From RPQJ01 sp044226195 (GTDB lineage Bacteria; Pseudomonadota; Gammaproteobacteria; Steroidobacterales; Steroidobacteraceae), in assembly GCA_044226195.1 (NCBI GenBank), contig JBGAHO010000015.1:17854-81853 (forward strand): a stretch of 64,000 nt of DNA, in the 5' to 3' direction. Below, one piece after another: positions 34,027 through 42,804 of the stretch. How positions within the stretch are numbered: the stretch's first letter is position 1; every line of letters begins with the position of its first letter. The position numbers and the translations under genes are program-made. Under the pieces are notes generated by a model. The model searched no databases, had not been told where the DNA came from, and was given only the letters and a program-made list of their open reading frames with translations.

Positions 34027-35213
34027 ACGAATCGCGGAACGTCGCGCTGCTCGCCGCCGCGCAGGCGCTCTCTGCGTCCGGGATGATGACCATGACCCTG
34101 CTCGGGGGCATCCTCGGCTCGGTCTACGCGCCGCGACCGGAACTGGCCACGCTGCCGGTCTCGCTCACCATCCTCGGGCTGGCCCTCACCACCGTCCCGG
34201 CGGCACTGCTGGCCCGCCGTGTGGGGCGACAGCGCGCCTTCATCGGCAGCGCCCTGCTCGCGTCGACCGCCGCACTCGTCATCGCGCTCGCGATCACCAC
34301 GGCGAACTTCGTCCTGCTGTGCGGGGCGGCGCTGGTGCTCGGCTCGAACCTCGCCTTCCAGCAACAGCACCGCTTCGCCGCGGCCGAGGCGGTGGCGCCC
34401 GCCCAGGTCGGCCGCGCGGTCTCGACGGTGATGGTAGGCACGCTGGTCGCGGCGGCACTCGGGCCGCAAGTCGCGCTGCACCTGAAGGACCTCGTGCCCG
34501 GGCACGAGTACGCGGGCTCGTTCATCGGCGTCGCGCTGTTCCTGCTCGGCACCGCGGCCGTGCTGACACGCTACCGGCCGCTGGCCGTCGAGCGCGCCGA
34601 GGCCGGCGGGCCGGCGCGTCCCCTGCGCGCGATCGTGCGCCAGCCGCTCTTCCTGCTCGCGGTGCTCGCAGGCGTCACGTCGTATGCCGGGATGAGCTTC
34701 ATCATGACGGCGACGCCGATCAGCATGCACGTGCACGACCACCACGGCGACGCGGCGACGGCGTGGGTGATCCAGAGTCACCTGATCGCGATGTACGCGC
34801 CGGCCCTGGTGAGCGGCCGGCTCATCCAGCGCATCGGCACGCGTGCGGGCATGACGATCGGCCTCGCGCTGATGCTCGCGTGTGCCGGCGTCGATGCCAC
34901 CGGCCACGACGTGATGCACTACTGGTGGGGACTGGTGCTGCTCGGTGTCGGCTGGAACCTGCTGTTCGTCGCCGGCACCGCGCTGCTGACCACGACGTAC
35001 GCCGCGCCAGAGCGCCATCGCGCCCAGGCGGTCAACGAATTCGCGGTGTTCGGGACCCAGGCGCTGGCGTCACTGCTCGCGGGACCTGCGATCCATGCGC
35101 TCGGCTGGCACGACCTCAACGTGGCCGCGGCCGTCCCGATGGTGCTGTTCGCGGCGCTGCTGGCGTTCGGCCCGCGTCCTAGCGATCGAGGAACTCGCGC
35201 AGGTAGCCGGTGA
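34023..35213 (+). CDS. MFS transporter
   Basis: A 396-residue MFS protein from TTG 34023, which overlaps the upstream stop (TTGA) and gives MNESRNVALLAAAQALSASG as first helix. Longer in-frame starts would run back into the neighbour. About eleven to twelve helices are visible, with the loop LLARRVGRQRAFIGSALL after helix two as the MFS motif A equivalent. The middle HVHDHHGDAATAWVIQSHLI loop is histidine-rich, a possible metal or proton relay. The last 35 bases overlap the convergent hydrolase gene. Substrate unknown. Confidence 0.83.
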   Translation: MNESRNVALLAAAQALSASGMMTMTLLGGILGSVYAPRPELATLPVSLTILGLALTTVPAALLARRVGRQRAFIGSALLASTAALVIALAITTANFVLLCGAALVLGSNLAFQQQHRFAAAEAVAPAQVGRAVSTVMVGTLVAAALGPQVALHLKDLVPGHEYAGSFIGVALFLLGTAAVLTRYRPLAVERAEAGGPARPLRAIVRQPLFLLAVLAGVTSYAGMSFIMTATPISMHVHDHHGDAATAWVIQSHLIAMYAPALVSGRLIQRIGTRAGMTIGLALMLACAGVDATGHDVMHYWWGLVLLGVGWNLLFVAGTALLTTTYAAPERHRAQAVNEFAVFGTQALASLLAGPAIHALGWHDLNVAAAVPMVLFAALLAFGPRPSDRGTRAGSR

Positions 35214-35859
35214 GTTCGCCGGTCGAGGACTCGATGACGTTGCCGCCGGCCTCCGGCAGCTCGACGCGACGCGCGTCGCGCAGCAGGCCTTCGGTGCGAC
35301 CCGTGCTCTCCCAGGTCTCGTCGCGCGGACGCAGCACGAGCACCGGCTGGCGCAGCAGCGGCAGGCGCTCCCCGGCCTGGAAGGCCGAATCGCTGGCCGG
35401 CACGCCGAGCAGCACCACGCGGCGCACCTGCTCGGGACGCGCGATGGCGATCTCGACCGCGGCCGCCGAGCCGGACTGGTAGCCCAGCACGTCGACGCTG
35501 CGCAGCCGCAGGGAATCGAGCAGGTCGAGGATCGCCCCGGCCTGGTCCTGGATCTCCGCCGGCTGGTTCGGCGCATCCGACTCGCCGCAGCCCGGCAGGT
35601 CCGGCGCGTAGACGCTGCGATCCCGGCCCAGTTCACGCAGCAGCGGACGGAACACCCGGCCCGTGCGGCTGGGCGGCGGCACGCACACCAGCGGCGTCAG
35701 CTCGTCGAATCCACCGCTCGACGGGAAGGCCGTGTGCAGGTGCAACTGCCCGAAGCGGCAGTCGACGTACATCTTGCGGAGGTGAATGGTCACGTGCGGT
35801 GCATTCCTGGACGAGAGGGCGGCGCTGCGGGCAATCGTGCGTGCGGAGAGTCTGGTCAC
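35179..35859 (-). CDS. Small alpha/beta-hydrolase-fold protein lacking the nucleophile serine
   Basis: A 226-residue protein. GTG 35859 has GAGG eight bases upstream; ATG 35772 is possible. The fold is clear: TPLVCVPPPSRTGRVFRPLL, VYAPDLPGCGESDAP, VDVLGYQSGSAAAVEIAIA, RRVVLLGVPASD and a C-terminal region with VLRPRDET. At the nucleophile elbow the pattern GYQSG has glutamine where GxSxG has serine, and no obvious histidine follows near the end. It may be a non-catalytic member, or use another residue. It follows the glutamine-synthetase gene on the same strand after a 113-base gap. Confidence 0.75.
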   Translation of the reverse strand: MTRLSARTIARSAALSSRNAPHVTIHLRKMYVDCRFGQLHLHTAFPSSGGFDELTPLVCVPPPSRTGRVFRPLLRELGRDRSVYAPDLPGCGESDAPNQPAEIQDQAGAILDLLDSLRLRSVDVLGYQSGSAAAVEIAIARPEQVRRVVLLGVPASDSAFQAGERLPLLRQPVLVLRPRDETWESTGRTEGLLRDARRVELPEAGGNVIESSTGELTGYLREFLDR

Positions 35860-35972
35860 GATAGGGGCCTCGGGACGGGTCGATCGGGTGAGGCGAATTC
35901 TCCGCCCGGCCCCCCGGGCCCACGTTGACCCAACTCTCGAAAAACCGCCGATCGATCTGACTTAATCCTCGC

Positions 35973-37355
35973 TCAGACGCTGTCGAGGTACCACTCGTAG
36001 TCGCGGTCGGTGACCAGCGCGCCGAATTTCTCGCTCTCCTGCGCCTTGATCGCCAGGAACACGTCGAGGAATTCGCGGCCGAAGGCCGCCGCGAGGAACT
36101 CGCTGCCGCGCGCGCGCTCGAGCGCCGCGTGCCACTGGGTCGGCAGTTCGCCGCGCGGCGCCGTCTCGTAGCCGTTGCCCGTCACGGGCGGGCCCGGGTC
36201 GATGCCTTCCTCGAGGCCCTGCAGCATGCCCGCGAGCACGAGCGCCGCCACGAGGTAGGGATTGGCGTCTGCGCCCGCGACCCGGTGCTCGACGTGACGG
36301 CTCGACGGCGGACCCGCCGGCACGCGCAGACTCACCGAGCGGTTGTTGACGCCCCAGGTGGCGGCGACCGGCGCGTAGCTCATGGCGCGGAACCGGCGAT
36401 ACGAGTTCGCGTTGGGCGCAAACACCGCCATGCCGTCGCCCATCGTGGCCTTCAGTCCGCCGATCGCGTGGCGCAGCGCCGGCGTGCCCGCCGGATCGTC
36501 GGCCGCGAACGCGTTGCGACCCTGCGCGTCCGCGAGACTCGCGTGCAGGTGCATGCCGGAGCCCGCGCGCTCGGCGAAGGGCTTGGCCATGAAGCAGGCG
36601 ATGCAGCCGTGGCGCGCGGCGATGCCGCGCACGGCGCGCTTGAAGAGGATGGCCTCGTCGACCGCGCGCAGCGCGTCGGCGCGATGCTCGAGCGTGATCT
36701 CGAACTGGCCCGGAGCGTACTCGGACATCAGCGTGCGCACCGGCAGGCCCTGCGCGCGCGCGGCGGCGTACAGGTCGTCGAACAGCGGCGACATGTCGTC
36801 GAGCCGGCCGAGGCCGTAGGCATCGATGCGCGACCGGCGCTCGCCTGAAAGCAGGCCGGCCGCCGGCTGCAGTCGTCCGTCCGGTCCGCGCTGCAGCAGG
36901 TAGAACTCGAGTTCAACCGCGATGACGGGCGTGTAGCCGCGGGCGGCCAGGCGCTCGACGGCCCGCGCGAGCACGTGGCGCGGATCGGCTTTCGCAGGTC
37001 GACCGTCGAGTTCGTACAGGCTCGCGAGCACCTGCGCCGTGGGCCGCGTCAGCCACGGCGCACGCACCAGCGTGCCCGGAACCGGACGGCAGGCCTGGTC
37101 CGCGTCGCCCACCTCCCACACGAGGCCGGTGCCCTCGACGTCCTCGCCGGTCACGTCGAGGCCGAGGATGGAGCCCGCGACGTTGCGGCCCGTGGCGTAG
37201 AGCGGCTCGAGCTCCTCGCGCGCGATGTTCTTGCCGCGCCCGACGCCCGAGGCGTCGGTGAGCACGAGCTGCACGGCCTCGATGTCGGGGTGCGCCGCCA
37301 GGAACCGGCGGGCCTCCTCGACCGTCGCGACCGGGGTGGGATTCTGCGCAGTCAT
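35973..37355 (-). CDS. Glutamine synthetase family protein, gamma-glutamylpolyamine-type
   Basis: A 460-residue GS-fold ligase. It starts with EAVQLVLTDASGVGRGKNIA, the N-terminal beta-grasp found in PuuA-like members. Catalytic features include IAVELEFYLL (metal Glu), EYAPGQFEITLEH, SGMHLHASL (GS GxHxH), APNANSYRRFR, and VNNRSVSLRVP with RHVEHRVAGADANPYL. The enzyme ligates glutamate to an amine with ATP; gamma-glutamylputrescine synthesis is the best guess, as no biosynthetic GlnA adenylylation tyrosine context is seen. ATG 37355 is chosen; longer starts lack support. It is divergent from the GST gene. Confidence 0.88.
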   Translation of the reverse strand: MTAQNPTPVATVEEARRFLAAHPDIEAVQLVLTDASGVGRGKNIAREELEPLYATGRNVAGSILGLDVTGEDVEGTGLVWEVGDADQACRPVPGTLVRAPWLTRPTAQVLASLYELDGRPAKADPRHVLARAVERLAARGYTPVIAVELEFYLLQRGPDGRLQPAAGLLSGERRSRIDAYGLGRLDDMSPLFDDLYAAARAQGLPVRTLMSEYAPGQFEITLEHRADALRAVDEAILFKRAVRGIAARHGCIACFMAKPFAERAGSGMHLHASLADAQGRNAFAADDPAGTPALRHAIGGLKATMGDGMAVFAPNANSYRRFRAMSYAPVAATWGVNNRSVSLRVPAGPPSSRHVEHRVAGADANPYLVAALVLAGMLQGLEEGIDPGPPVTGNGYETAPRGELPTQWHAALERARGSEFLAAAFGREFLDVFLAIKAQESEKFGALVTDRDYEWYLDSV

Positions 37356-37428
37356 TCGAGGATAGTGACGGAACCGCGCGGGCAGTGGCAAGCTCGCGCC
37401 CGCCTCCTTCACCGACCCGGAGTCCCCG

Positions 37429-38073
37429 ATGCAGCTGTACGGCAACTTCGCCTCGCACTATGTCGCGCGCGTCGCGCTCTACGCGCAGCTGCAGGGACTC
37501 ACGCTGCGACCCGAGATGCCGCCGGAGGGCATCAAGTCGGCCGGCTACCTCGCGCTCAACCCGATGGGCAAGATGCCCCTGCTGGTCGACGACGACGTGG
37601 CGATCGCGGAATCGGAGGTCATCTGCGCCTACCTCGAGGACCTGCGTCCGGGCCTCGCACTGCCCGGCACGCCGGCGGCACGCGCACGGGCCCGCACGCT
37701 TTCGCGCGTCTTCGACGTGTATGCCGCGCCGGCGGCCAACGTGCTGTTCCGCGCGATGGGCCCCGGCACGCGCGACGAGGCCGCCATCGCCGCGGCGATG
37801 CAGGATCTCGGCGACGCGTTCGGGTACCTCGAGCACTTCCTCGCCGCGCCGTACGCCGCGGGCGAGCAGCCGTCGCTCGCCGACTGCACGCTGCTGCCGG
37901 CCTTCGCGATCCTCAGGCAGACCGCGTTCCCGATGTTCAAGGTGCCGGACCCGACGCTGGGCCCGGGCAAGCTCGGGCGCTGGTGGTCGTTCGTGACCGC
38001 GGACGTGCGGCTCGGCGCGTTCCTGCGCGAATACGACGCGGCCGTCGCCGCGTTCCTGCGCTCACTGGGCTGA
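37429..38073 (+). CDS. Glutathione S-transferase family protein
   Basis: A 214-residue GST-fold protein with GGAG seven bases before ATG 37429. The thioredoxin-like N-terminal part has YLALNPMGKMPLLVDDD with the cis-proline and then AIAESEVICAYLEDL, the Glu-Ser pair that binds the glutathione gamma-glutamyl group. The helical C-terminal half has GEQPSLADCTLLPAFAILR (N-capping box SLAD). A catalytic Ser or Tyr near NFASHYVARV is plausible. Role is general detoxification or a specific isomerase; no substrate is evident from neighbours. Confidence 0.9.
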   Translation: MQLYGNFASHYVARVALYAQLQGLTLRPEMPPEGIKSAGYLALNPMGKMPLLVDDDVAIAESEVICAYLEDLRPGLALPGTPAARARARTLSRVFDVYAAPAANVLFRAMGPGTRDEAAIAAAMQDLGDAFGYLEHFLAAPYAAGEQPSLADCTLLPAFAILRQTAFPMFKVPDPTLGPGKLGRWWSFVTADVRLGAFLREYDAAVAAFLRSLG

Positions 38074-38079
38074 CGCGCG

Positions 38080-39183
38080 TCAGAGTCCCGCTTCGACGCG
38101 CAGGATGAAGACCAGCGCGTCGTCGAGGGTGGGATCGGTGCCCGGATGGATGACGTACTGCAGGTCCGGCTGCAGCGCGAAGTGCTCGCCGAGCGGGATG
38201 CGCCACGTGGCCTCGAGCGCATATTCGGCGGCGTCGGTCGCGATGCCATCGGCCCGCATCGCCTGCCGATAGTCGCTGCCGTTGCGCGCCACGCCGAGCG
38301 CGAGGCCGATGCTGTCCTCCACCTGCGGCAGCAGACCGCCCGTGTGCACGATCCCGCCGCCGAAATAGCTGCCGACCTGCTCGACGGCGGGGTTGGCCAG
38401 GCCGACGCGCACGTAACCCGCGAGGTATTGCGTGAAGTGATGCTCGACGGAGGCGTACATGCCGTACTCGCGCGCGGTCCGTGCCGGATCGTCGATGCGC
38501 GGCTTCTCGCCGCCATAGCCCCAACTGCCCAGCACGACTCGGGTCCGCGCCCGATCGTGCCGGTACTCGAACGCGTACATCGGCCCGCCGCGATTCGCGT
38601 CGAGACTGTCGGCATCGAGAATGGCGGCGCGCAGCGAGTTACCGCCACCCGAGTTCGCGTGCACGTGCACGCCGACCGCCGTGTGCGGGAAGATCGACGG
38701 ACCGGCGGCGCCGCTCTGCGAGATGTCGGGGCCGATCCCCTGCGAGCTCGAGAGGAACAGGGCACCCGAGTCGATCGTATCGAAGTCGCTATTGAAGTCG
38801 TACTTGCCGGCACCGAGCGCCCAGCCGTCGGCGACCTCGCCTTCCACCCAGGCCTCGAGCAGCCGGATGCCGTGGTCGGCGTCGGCATTGCTGACGACCT
38901 GCAGGTCGCCGACCCAGTGCTGCGAGAAGCCGCCGCCGTAGGTGTGCTGCACCGTGACGTGCCATTCGGCCTCGCGACCGCCGAGCCACTGGAACTCGGA
39001 CCCGGCGCCGAGATCGACCAGGCCGAGATGGTGCGCGCCCTGCTGGAGCCCGCCCTGCGCCACCGCCGCGAAATCGCCGGTCCAGTCGAGCGAGAAGTCG
39101 ACCGCCGATGCGGCCGGCGCGCACAGCAGTGCGGCCAGTCCGGCAACCACCGTCGATGAGCTCACCACGATCCGCGCACGCAC
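38080..39183 (-). CDS. Outer-membrane beta-barrel, OprB-like carbohydrate porin
   Basis: A 367-residue precursor. GTG 39183 or a nearby in-frame GTG is the start. The signal STVVAGLAALLCAPAASA is cut before VDFSLDWTGD. The mature chain is nearly all amphipathic strands, with FNSDFDTIDSGALFLSSSQG, AVGVHVHANSGGG, YGMYASVEHHFTQYLAGYVR and a C-terminal FILRVEAGL that ends in a hydrophobic residue rather than phenylalanine. The pattern follows OprB-type porins that pass sugars through the outer membrane. It follows the HDOD gene directly, and its stop forms a palindrome with that of the GST gene. Confidence 0.83.
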   Translation of the reverse strand: MRARIVVSSSTVVAGLAALLCAPAASAVDFSLDWTGDFAAVAQGGLQQGAHHLGLVDLGAGSEFQWLGGREAEWHVTVQHTYGGGFSQHWVGDLQVVSNADADHGIRLLEAWVEGEVADGWALGAGKYDFNSDFDTIDSGALFLSSSQGIGPDISQSGAAGPSIFPHTAVGVHVHANSGGGNSLRAAILDADSLDANRGGPMYAFEYRHDRARTRVVLGSWGYGGEKPRIDDPARTAREYGMYASVEHHFTQYLAGYVRVGLANPAVEQVGSYFGGGIVHTGGLLPQVEDSIGLALGVARNGSDYRQAMRADGIATDAAEYALEATWRIPLGEHFALQPDLQYVIHPGTDPTLDDALVFILRVEAGL

Positions 39184-39184
39184 G

Positions 39185-40102
39185 TCAGCCTCCGAGGGCG
39201 GCCCTCAGGCTGGCGATTTCCTCGCCGGCCTGCGCCATGACTTCGCGCAGGGCGTCGCCGCGGATGCCGAGCCGGCGATACGCCAGCAGGCTCGCGAGCG
39301 ATCGCTCCAGCTCCTCGACCGGGCCGTGGAATTCCGCCATGCGGATGGAGACGCACAGCAGGTCGATGAGGTCGCGCGTGCAGTCGGCGCGATCGAAGGC
39401 GTCCTGCTCGCCGATCGCATCCGACACGGTCTCGGGGAGGCCCCAGTTCTGGGCGATGGCCTTGCCGATGTGCGCGTGCCAGTGGCGCATCAGTTCCTCG
39501 CGCTCGCCCGGCAGGTCGAACAGGTCGCTGTGACGGTCGGCGCGAGCGAGGATGTACACGCGCCCGATGTTGTGCAGCAGGCCGGCGAGCTGCGCTTCGT
39601 CCGGATTCGCGGCATGGAATCGAATGGCCAGCACGCGAGTCAGCGCCGCGACCAAAGTGCTCTTCCCCCACAGGTCGGCCAGTTCGCTGCGGATCGCCTC
39701 GTTGCGCGTGGCGGAACGGATCTGCCCGAGCGCATAGGCCAGCGCCGCGCTTCGCACGTTCAGGTGCCCGATGCGCGTCACGGCCATCTTGAGGTCGGTG
39801 ATCGGCCGTCCGTCGCGCGACAGCGCGGCGGAGTTCGACATCGCCAGCACACGGGTGGCGAGACCCGCATCGGAGCTGACGACCCGCGCCACGCGGTCGT
39901 TGGTGACGTTCTCGTCCTCGAGCACGTGGCGCACGCGAATGGCCACGTCCGGATACGACGGCAGGTCGATGCGACCGTGGGACAGCTCGTTGGCCAGCGT
40001 CTGCACGAACTCGAAGGCCCGCATGCTCTCCGAGCGTTCTTCCATCTCGAGCGCCGCCCGTCCGGGGAGGCGCTGGGTATCCGTGGGGGAGAAGGTCTGC
40101 AT
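39185..40102 (-). CDS. HDOD-domain protein, end of the chemosensory operon
   Basis: A 305-residue protein with a GGAGG ribosome site before ATG 40102. Residues 45-250 form an HDOD domain: IDLPSYPDVAIRVRHVLEDE, RVVSSDAGLATRVLAMSNSA, LAGLLHNIGRVYILARADRH and a last helical part. Metal-binding HD-GYP residues are largely lost, as in most HDOD proteins, so it is a signalling adaptor rather than a known phosphodiesterase. Its place next to CheB suggests it takes input from the chemosensory pathway. The target is unknown. Confidence 0.87.
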   Translation of the reverse strand: MQTFSPTDTQRLPGRAALEMEERSESMRAFEFVQTLANELSHGRIDLPSYPDVAIRVRHVLEDENVTNDRVARVVSSDAGLATRVLAMSNSAALSRDGRPITDLKMAVTRIGHLNVRSAALAYALGQIRSATRNEAIRSELADLWGKSTLVAALTRVLAIRFHAANPDEAQLAGLLHNIGRVYILARADRHSDLFDLPGEREELMRHWHAHIGKAIAQNWGLPETVSDAIGEQDAFDRADCTRDLIDLLCVSIRMAEFHGPVEELERSLASLLAYRRLGIRGDALREVMAQAGEEIASLRAALGG

Positions 40103-40128
40103 GGTGGTGATCCTCCGGGCGGTCGTTG

Positions 40129-41277
40129 TCAGGCGCCCGCGGCGCGTGAGGCACCCTGGCTTGCGGAGTCCGCGGCCCAGGTGAGAATGGCAGGCGCGAT
40201 TGCCTGCAAGGGAAGGATGCGGTCGGCGGCGCCGAGCTTCACGGCGGCGCCCGGCATGCCCCAGACGACCGACGTCGCCTCGTCCTGCGCGATCGTCGGC
40301 GCGCCCGTCTCCTGCATTTCCTGCAGGCCGCAGGCGCCGTCGTCGCCCATGCCGGTGAGGATGACGCCGAGCGCGTTGACGCCCGCGTTCTGCGCGACCG
40401 AGCGGAACAGCACGTCGACGCTCGGCCGGTGGCGGTTCACGGGCGGGCCGTCGCTGAGGCGGCAGCGCCAGCGTGCACCGTCGCGCTCGACGATCAGGTG
40501 CCGGTCGCCCGGCGCGATGTAGGCGCACCCCGGCACGATCAGCGTGCCGTGCGTCGCCTCGCAGACCGCCATGCGCGAGATGCTGTTCATGCGGCGCGCG
40601 AACGGTCCGCTGAACGCCTGGGGAATGTGCTGCGTGATCACGACCGCCGGCGCGTCGGCCGGCAGCGCTTCGAGTACTTCGCGGATCGCTTCCGTGCCGC
40701 CCGTGGACGCGCCGATCGCCACGAGTCGGTCGGTGGTGCGGAAGCTGCGGCGTGCGCTCTGCTGGGGCAGGACCGCGTCGGCGCTCAGTTTCGGCGCCAC
40801 CGTCGGCAGGCCCGCGGCGACGGCCTCGGGCTTCGGCGGTTCGCGGCGCTCGACCTTGCGCGGCAGCACGCGCGCGCCGGCCGCCATGCGGATCTTCGCC
40901 AGGATCTCCTCGGCGAAGCCCGCGAGCGTGCCGGCGATGTCGATCTTGGGCTTGGCCACGAAGTCGACGGCGCCGGCCTCGAGCGCGCGCAACGTGATGT
41001 CGGCGCCGGCGTCGGTCAGCGACGAGACCATCACCACCGGCATCGGCCGCAGGCGCATCAGGTTGCGCAGGAACGTGAGCCCGTCCATGCGCGGCATCTC
41101 GACGTCGAGCGTGAGGACGTCGGGATTGAACTCCTTGATGCGTTCGCGCGCAACGAAAGGGTCGGACGCGGTGGCGACCACCTCGACGTCGTACGACTGA
41201 TTGAGTACCTCGGTGAGGATGCGCCGCACCAGGGCCGAGTCGTCGACGATCAGTACGCGGATCTTTCGGTCTGCCAT
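40129..41277 (-). CDS. cheB: Chemotaxis protein-glutamate methylesterase/glutaminase CheB
   Basis: A 382-residue CheB. The receiver domain has VLIVDDSALVRRIL and the phospho-acceptor in VLTLDVEMPRMDG, with VAKPK late in the domain. A 50-residue linker leads to the methylesterase: VAIGASTGGTEAIREVL (Ser), ITQHIPQAFSGPFARRMN (His) and LTGMGDDGACGL (Asp). It removes methyl groups from receptor glutamates when phosphorylated by CheA. It follows cheD with a gap of about 12 bases and precedes the HDOD gene in the same run. Confidence 0.95.
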   Translation of the reverse strand: MADRKIRVLIVDDSALVRRILTEVLNQSYDVEVVATASDPFVARERIKEFNPDVLTLDVEMPRMDGLTFLRNLMRLRPMPVVMVSSLTDAGADITLRALEAGAVDFVAKPKIDIAGTLAGFAEEILAKIRMAAGARVLPRKVERREPPKPEAVAAGLPTVAPKLSADAVLPQQSARRSFRTTDRLVAIGASTGGTEAIREVLEALPADAPAVVITQHIPQAFSGPFARRMNSISRMAVCEATHGTLIVPGCAYIAPGDRHLIVERDGARWRCRLSDGPPVNRHRPSVDVLFRSVAQNAGVNALGVILTGMGDDGACGLQEMQETGAPTIAQDEATSVVWGMPGAAVKLGAADRILPLQAIAPAILTWAADSASQGASRAAGA

Positions 41278-41289
41278 GCCGCCCCCCGG

Positions 41290-41937
41290 CTAGAACAGGT
41301 CGAGATCGCCCGGCTTCGGCTGGTGCTCGACCTTCTCCAGGTAGTGCACCTCGCGCTCCGCCAGCTGCCGGTCGGGGCGCTCCAGGCGCCGCACGCGGAC
41401 CCGGCCCGTGTGCGGGAAGTATTGGATCTGGCGCGGCCACGGTCCGCCGAGGTCCTCGGCGAGCACCCTGAGTCGCTCCGCGCCCATGAATTCCTTGGCG
41501 AACGCGATGTTTTGCCGTCCCACTTCCGTGCTGCCGGCCAGCACGCGACCGCCGCCGAACAGCTTGACCTCGAGCCGGTTGCGGTCGGCGCCGAGCTTCA
41601 CGAGGTTGCCGATCAGTTGCTCCATCGAGGCGGAGCCGTAGCGCGTGGCCGTGCCGGAGATGCCGTGCCATTGGTCCTTTTCCTGCGCCGGCGGGCGCGG
41701 CAGCATGAAGTGGTTCATGCCGCCGATCTTGAGTACCGGGTCGCGCACGCACACCGACACGCACGAGCCGAGCACGGTGAGCAGGACTTCGTTGTGCGGC
41801 GTCACGTAGAAGTCCCCGGGCACCAGCTTCGCCGCCCACGCACTGTGGCGCGGATCCCAGAACCGCTTGATGTGCCGGAAGCACTCCGAGGTGCGGGGCG
41901 GCTGGCCCTGGCCGGTGTCGGTGAGGACCGCCGTCAT
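41290..41937 (-). CDS. cheD: Chemoreceptor glutamine deamidase CheD
   Basis: A 215-residue CheD. Catalytic landmarks are LLTVLGSCVSVCVRDPVLKIGG (Cys) and GGMNHFMLP (His), with YGSASMEQLIGNLVKLGADR and EVKLFGGGRVL as the conserved remainder. It deamidates receptor glutamines and can help modulate adaptation. ATG 41937 overlaps the CheR stop as ATGA. The C-terminus is about 45 residues longer than in small CheD proteins and is charged (RLERPDRQLAEREVHYLEK). Confidence 0.95.
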   Translation of the reverse strand: MTAVLTDTGQGQPPRTSECFRHIKRFWDPRHSAWAAKLVPGDFYVTPHNEVLLTVLGSCVSVCVRDPVLKIGGMNHFMLPRPPAQEKDQWHGISGTATRYGSASMEQLIGNLVKLGADRNRLEVKLFGGGRVLAGSTEVGRQNIAFAKEFMGAERLRVLAEDLGGPWPRQIQYFPHTGRVRVRRLERPDRQLAEREVHYLEKVEHQPKPGDLDLF

Positions 41938-42791
41938 GGCCCGGTCCGCCGGTAGATGGTGCGACCGACCAGCTCGTAGCGCGTGCTCACCTTGAACAGC
42001 GTCTCCGAGTGGCCGAGGAAGAGGTAGCTGCCCTCGCGCTGCAGGTCGGCCATGCGGTTGAACAGCTTGCGGTGCGTGTCCTTGTCGAAATAGATGACGA
42101 CGTTGCGGCAGAAGATGATGTCGAGCGGGCCCTTGATCGGCCACGGGTCCATCAGGTTCAGCTGGCCGAAGCTGACCATCGCGGCCACCTCGGGCTTGAC
42201 CTTCACCGTGTCGGGCTCGGGGCCGGCGTCGAACCAGCGCTGCACCAGCGAGTCCGGCAGCTCCCGCACGCGGTCCATCGAGTACACGCCGCGCTTGCCG
42301 TGCGCCACGCAGTTGGTGTCGAGGTCCGTCGCGAGGACGCGGATGTCGAAGCCGGACCACGCGCTCGCGCAGTCACGCAGCGTCATCGCGATCGAGTACG
42401 GCTCCTCGCCGGTCGAGCAGGCCGACGACCAGATGCGGATCCTGCGACGCGCCAGATTCGCCTTGACCAGCGCCGGCACGATGCTCTGCGCGAGGTACTC
42501 GAAGTGGTGCGGTTCGCGGAAGAACGACGTGAGGTTGGTGGTGATGGCGTTGATGAAATGCTCGATCTCCTCCGGATGCTCGTCCGCGACGAGATCGATG
42601 TACTCGGAGAAGCTGCCGATCTGCAGCGCCCGCAGGCGCCGCACCAGCCGGCCATAGACGAGCTCGCGCTTCGCGTTCGACAGGCTGATGCCGGTCTTGG
42701 CGTGCACGAGCGCGCGCACCTGGTCGAACTCCGCGTCGCTCAGCACGAAGTCGCGAACCTTGCTGAATGTCGGTGCTTCCATGGGCGACAC
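41934..42791 (-). CDS. cheR: Chemotaxis protein methyltransferase CheR
   Basis: A 285-residue CheR. GTG 42791 has GAGGAT eight bases upstream; ATG 42782 is a near alternative. The N-terminal helical domain runs to about residue 85, with ALVHAKTGISLSNAKRELVY and GRLVRRLRALQIGS. The SAM domain has WSSACSTGEEPYSIAMTL, VLATDLDTNCV and IFCRNVVIYFDK. It methylates receptor glutamates. One receptor in this cluster (46034-48784) ends with a CheR-type docking pentapeptide. Confidence 0.95.
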   Translation of the reverse strand: MSPMEAPTFSKVRDFVLSDAEFDQVRALVHAKTGISLSNAKRELVYGRLVRRLRALQIGSFSEYIDLVADEHPEEIEHFINAITTNLTSFFREPHHFEYLAQSIVPALVKANLARRRIRIWSSACSTGEEPYSIAMTLRDCASAWSGFDIRVLATDLDTNCVAHGKRGVYSMDRVRELPDSLVQRWFDAGPEPDTVKVKPEVAAMVSFGQLNLMDPWPIKGPLDIIFCRNVVIYFDKDTHRKLFNRMADLQREGSYLFLGHSETLFKVSTRYELVGRTIYRRTGP

Positions 42792-42804
42792 GATGGCTGG
42801 ATCC

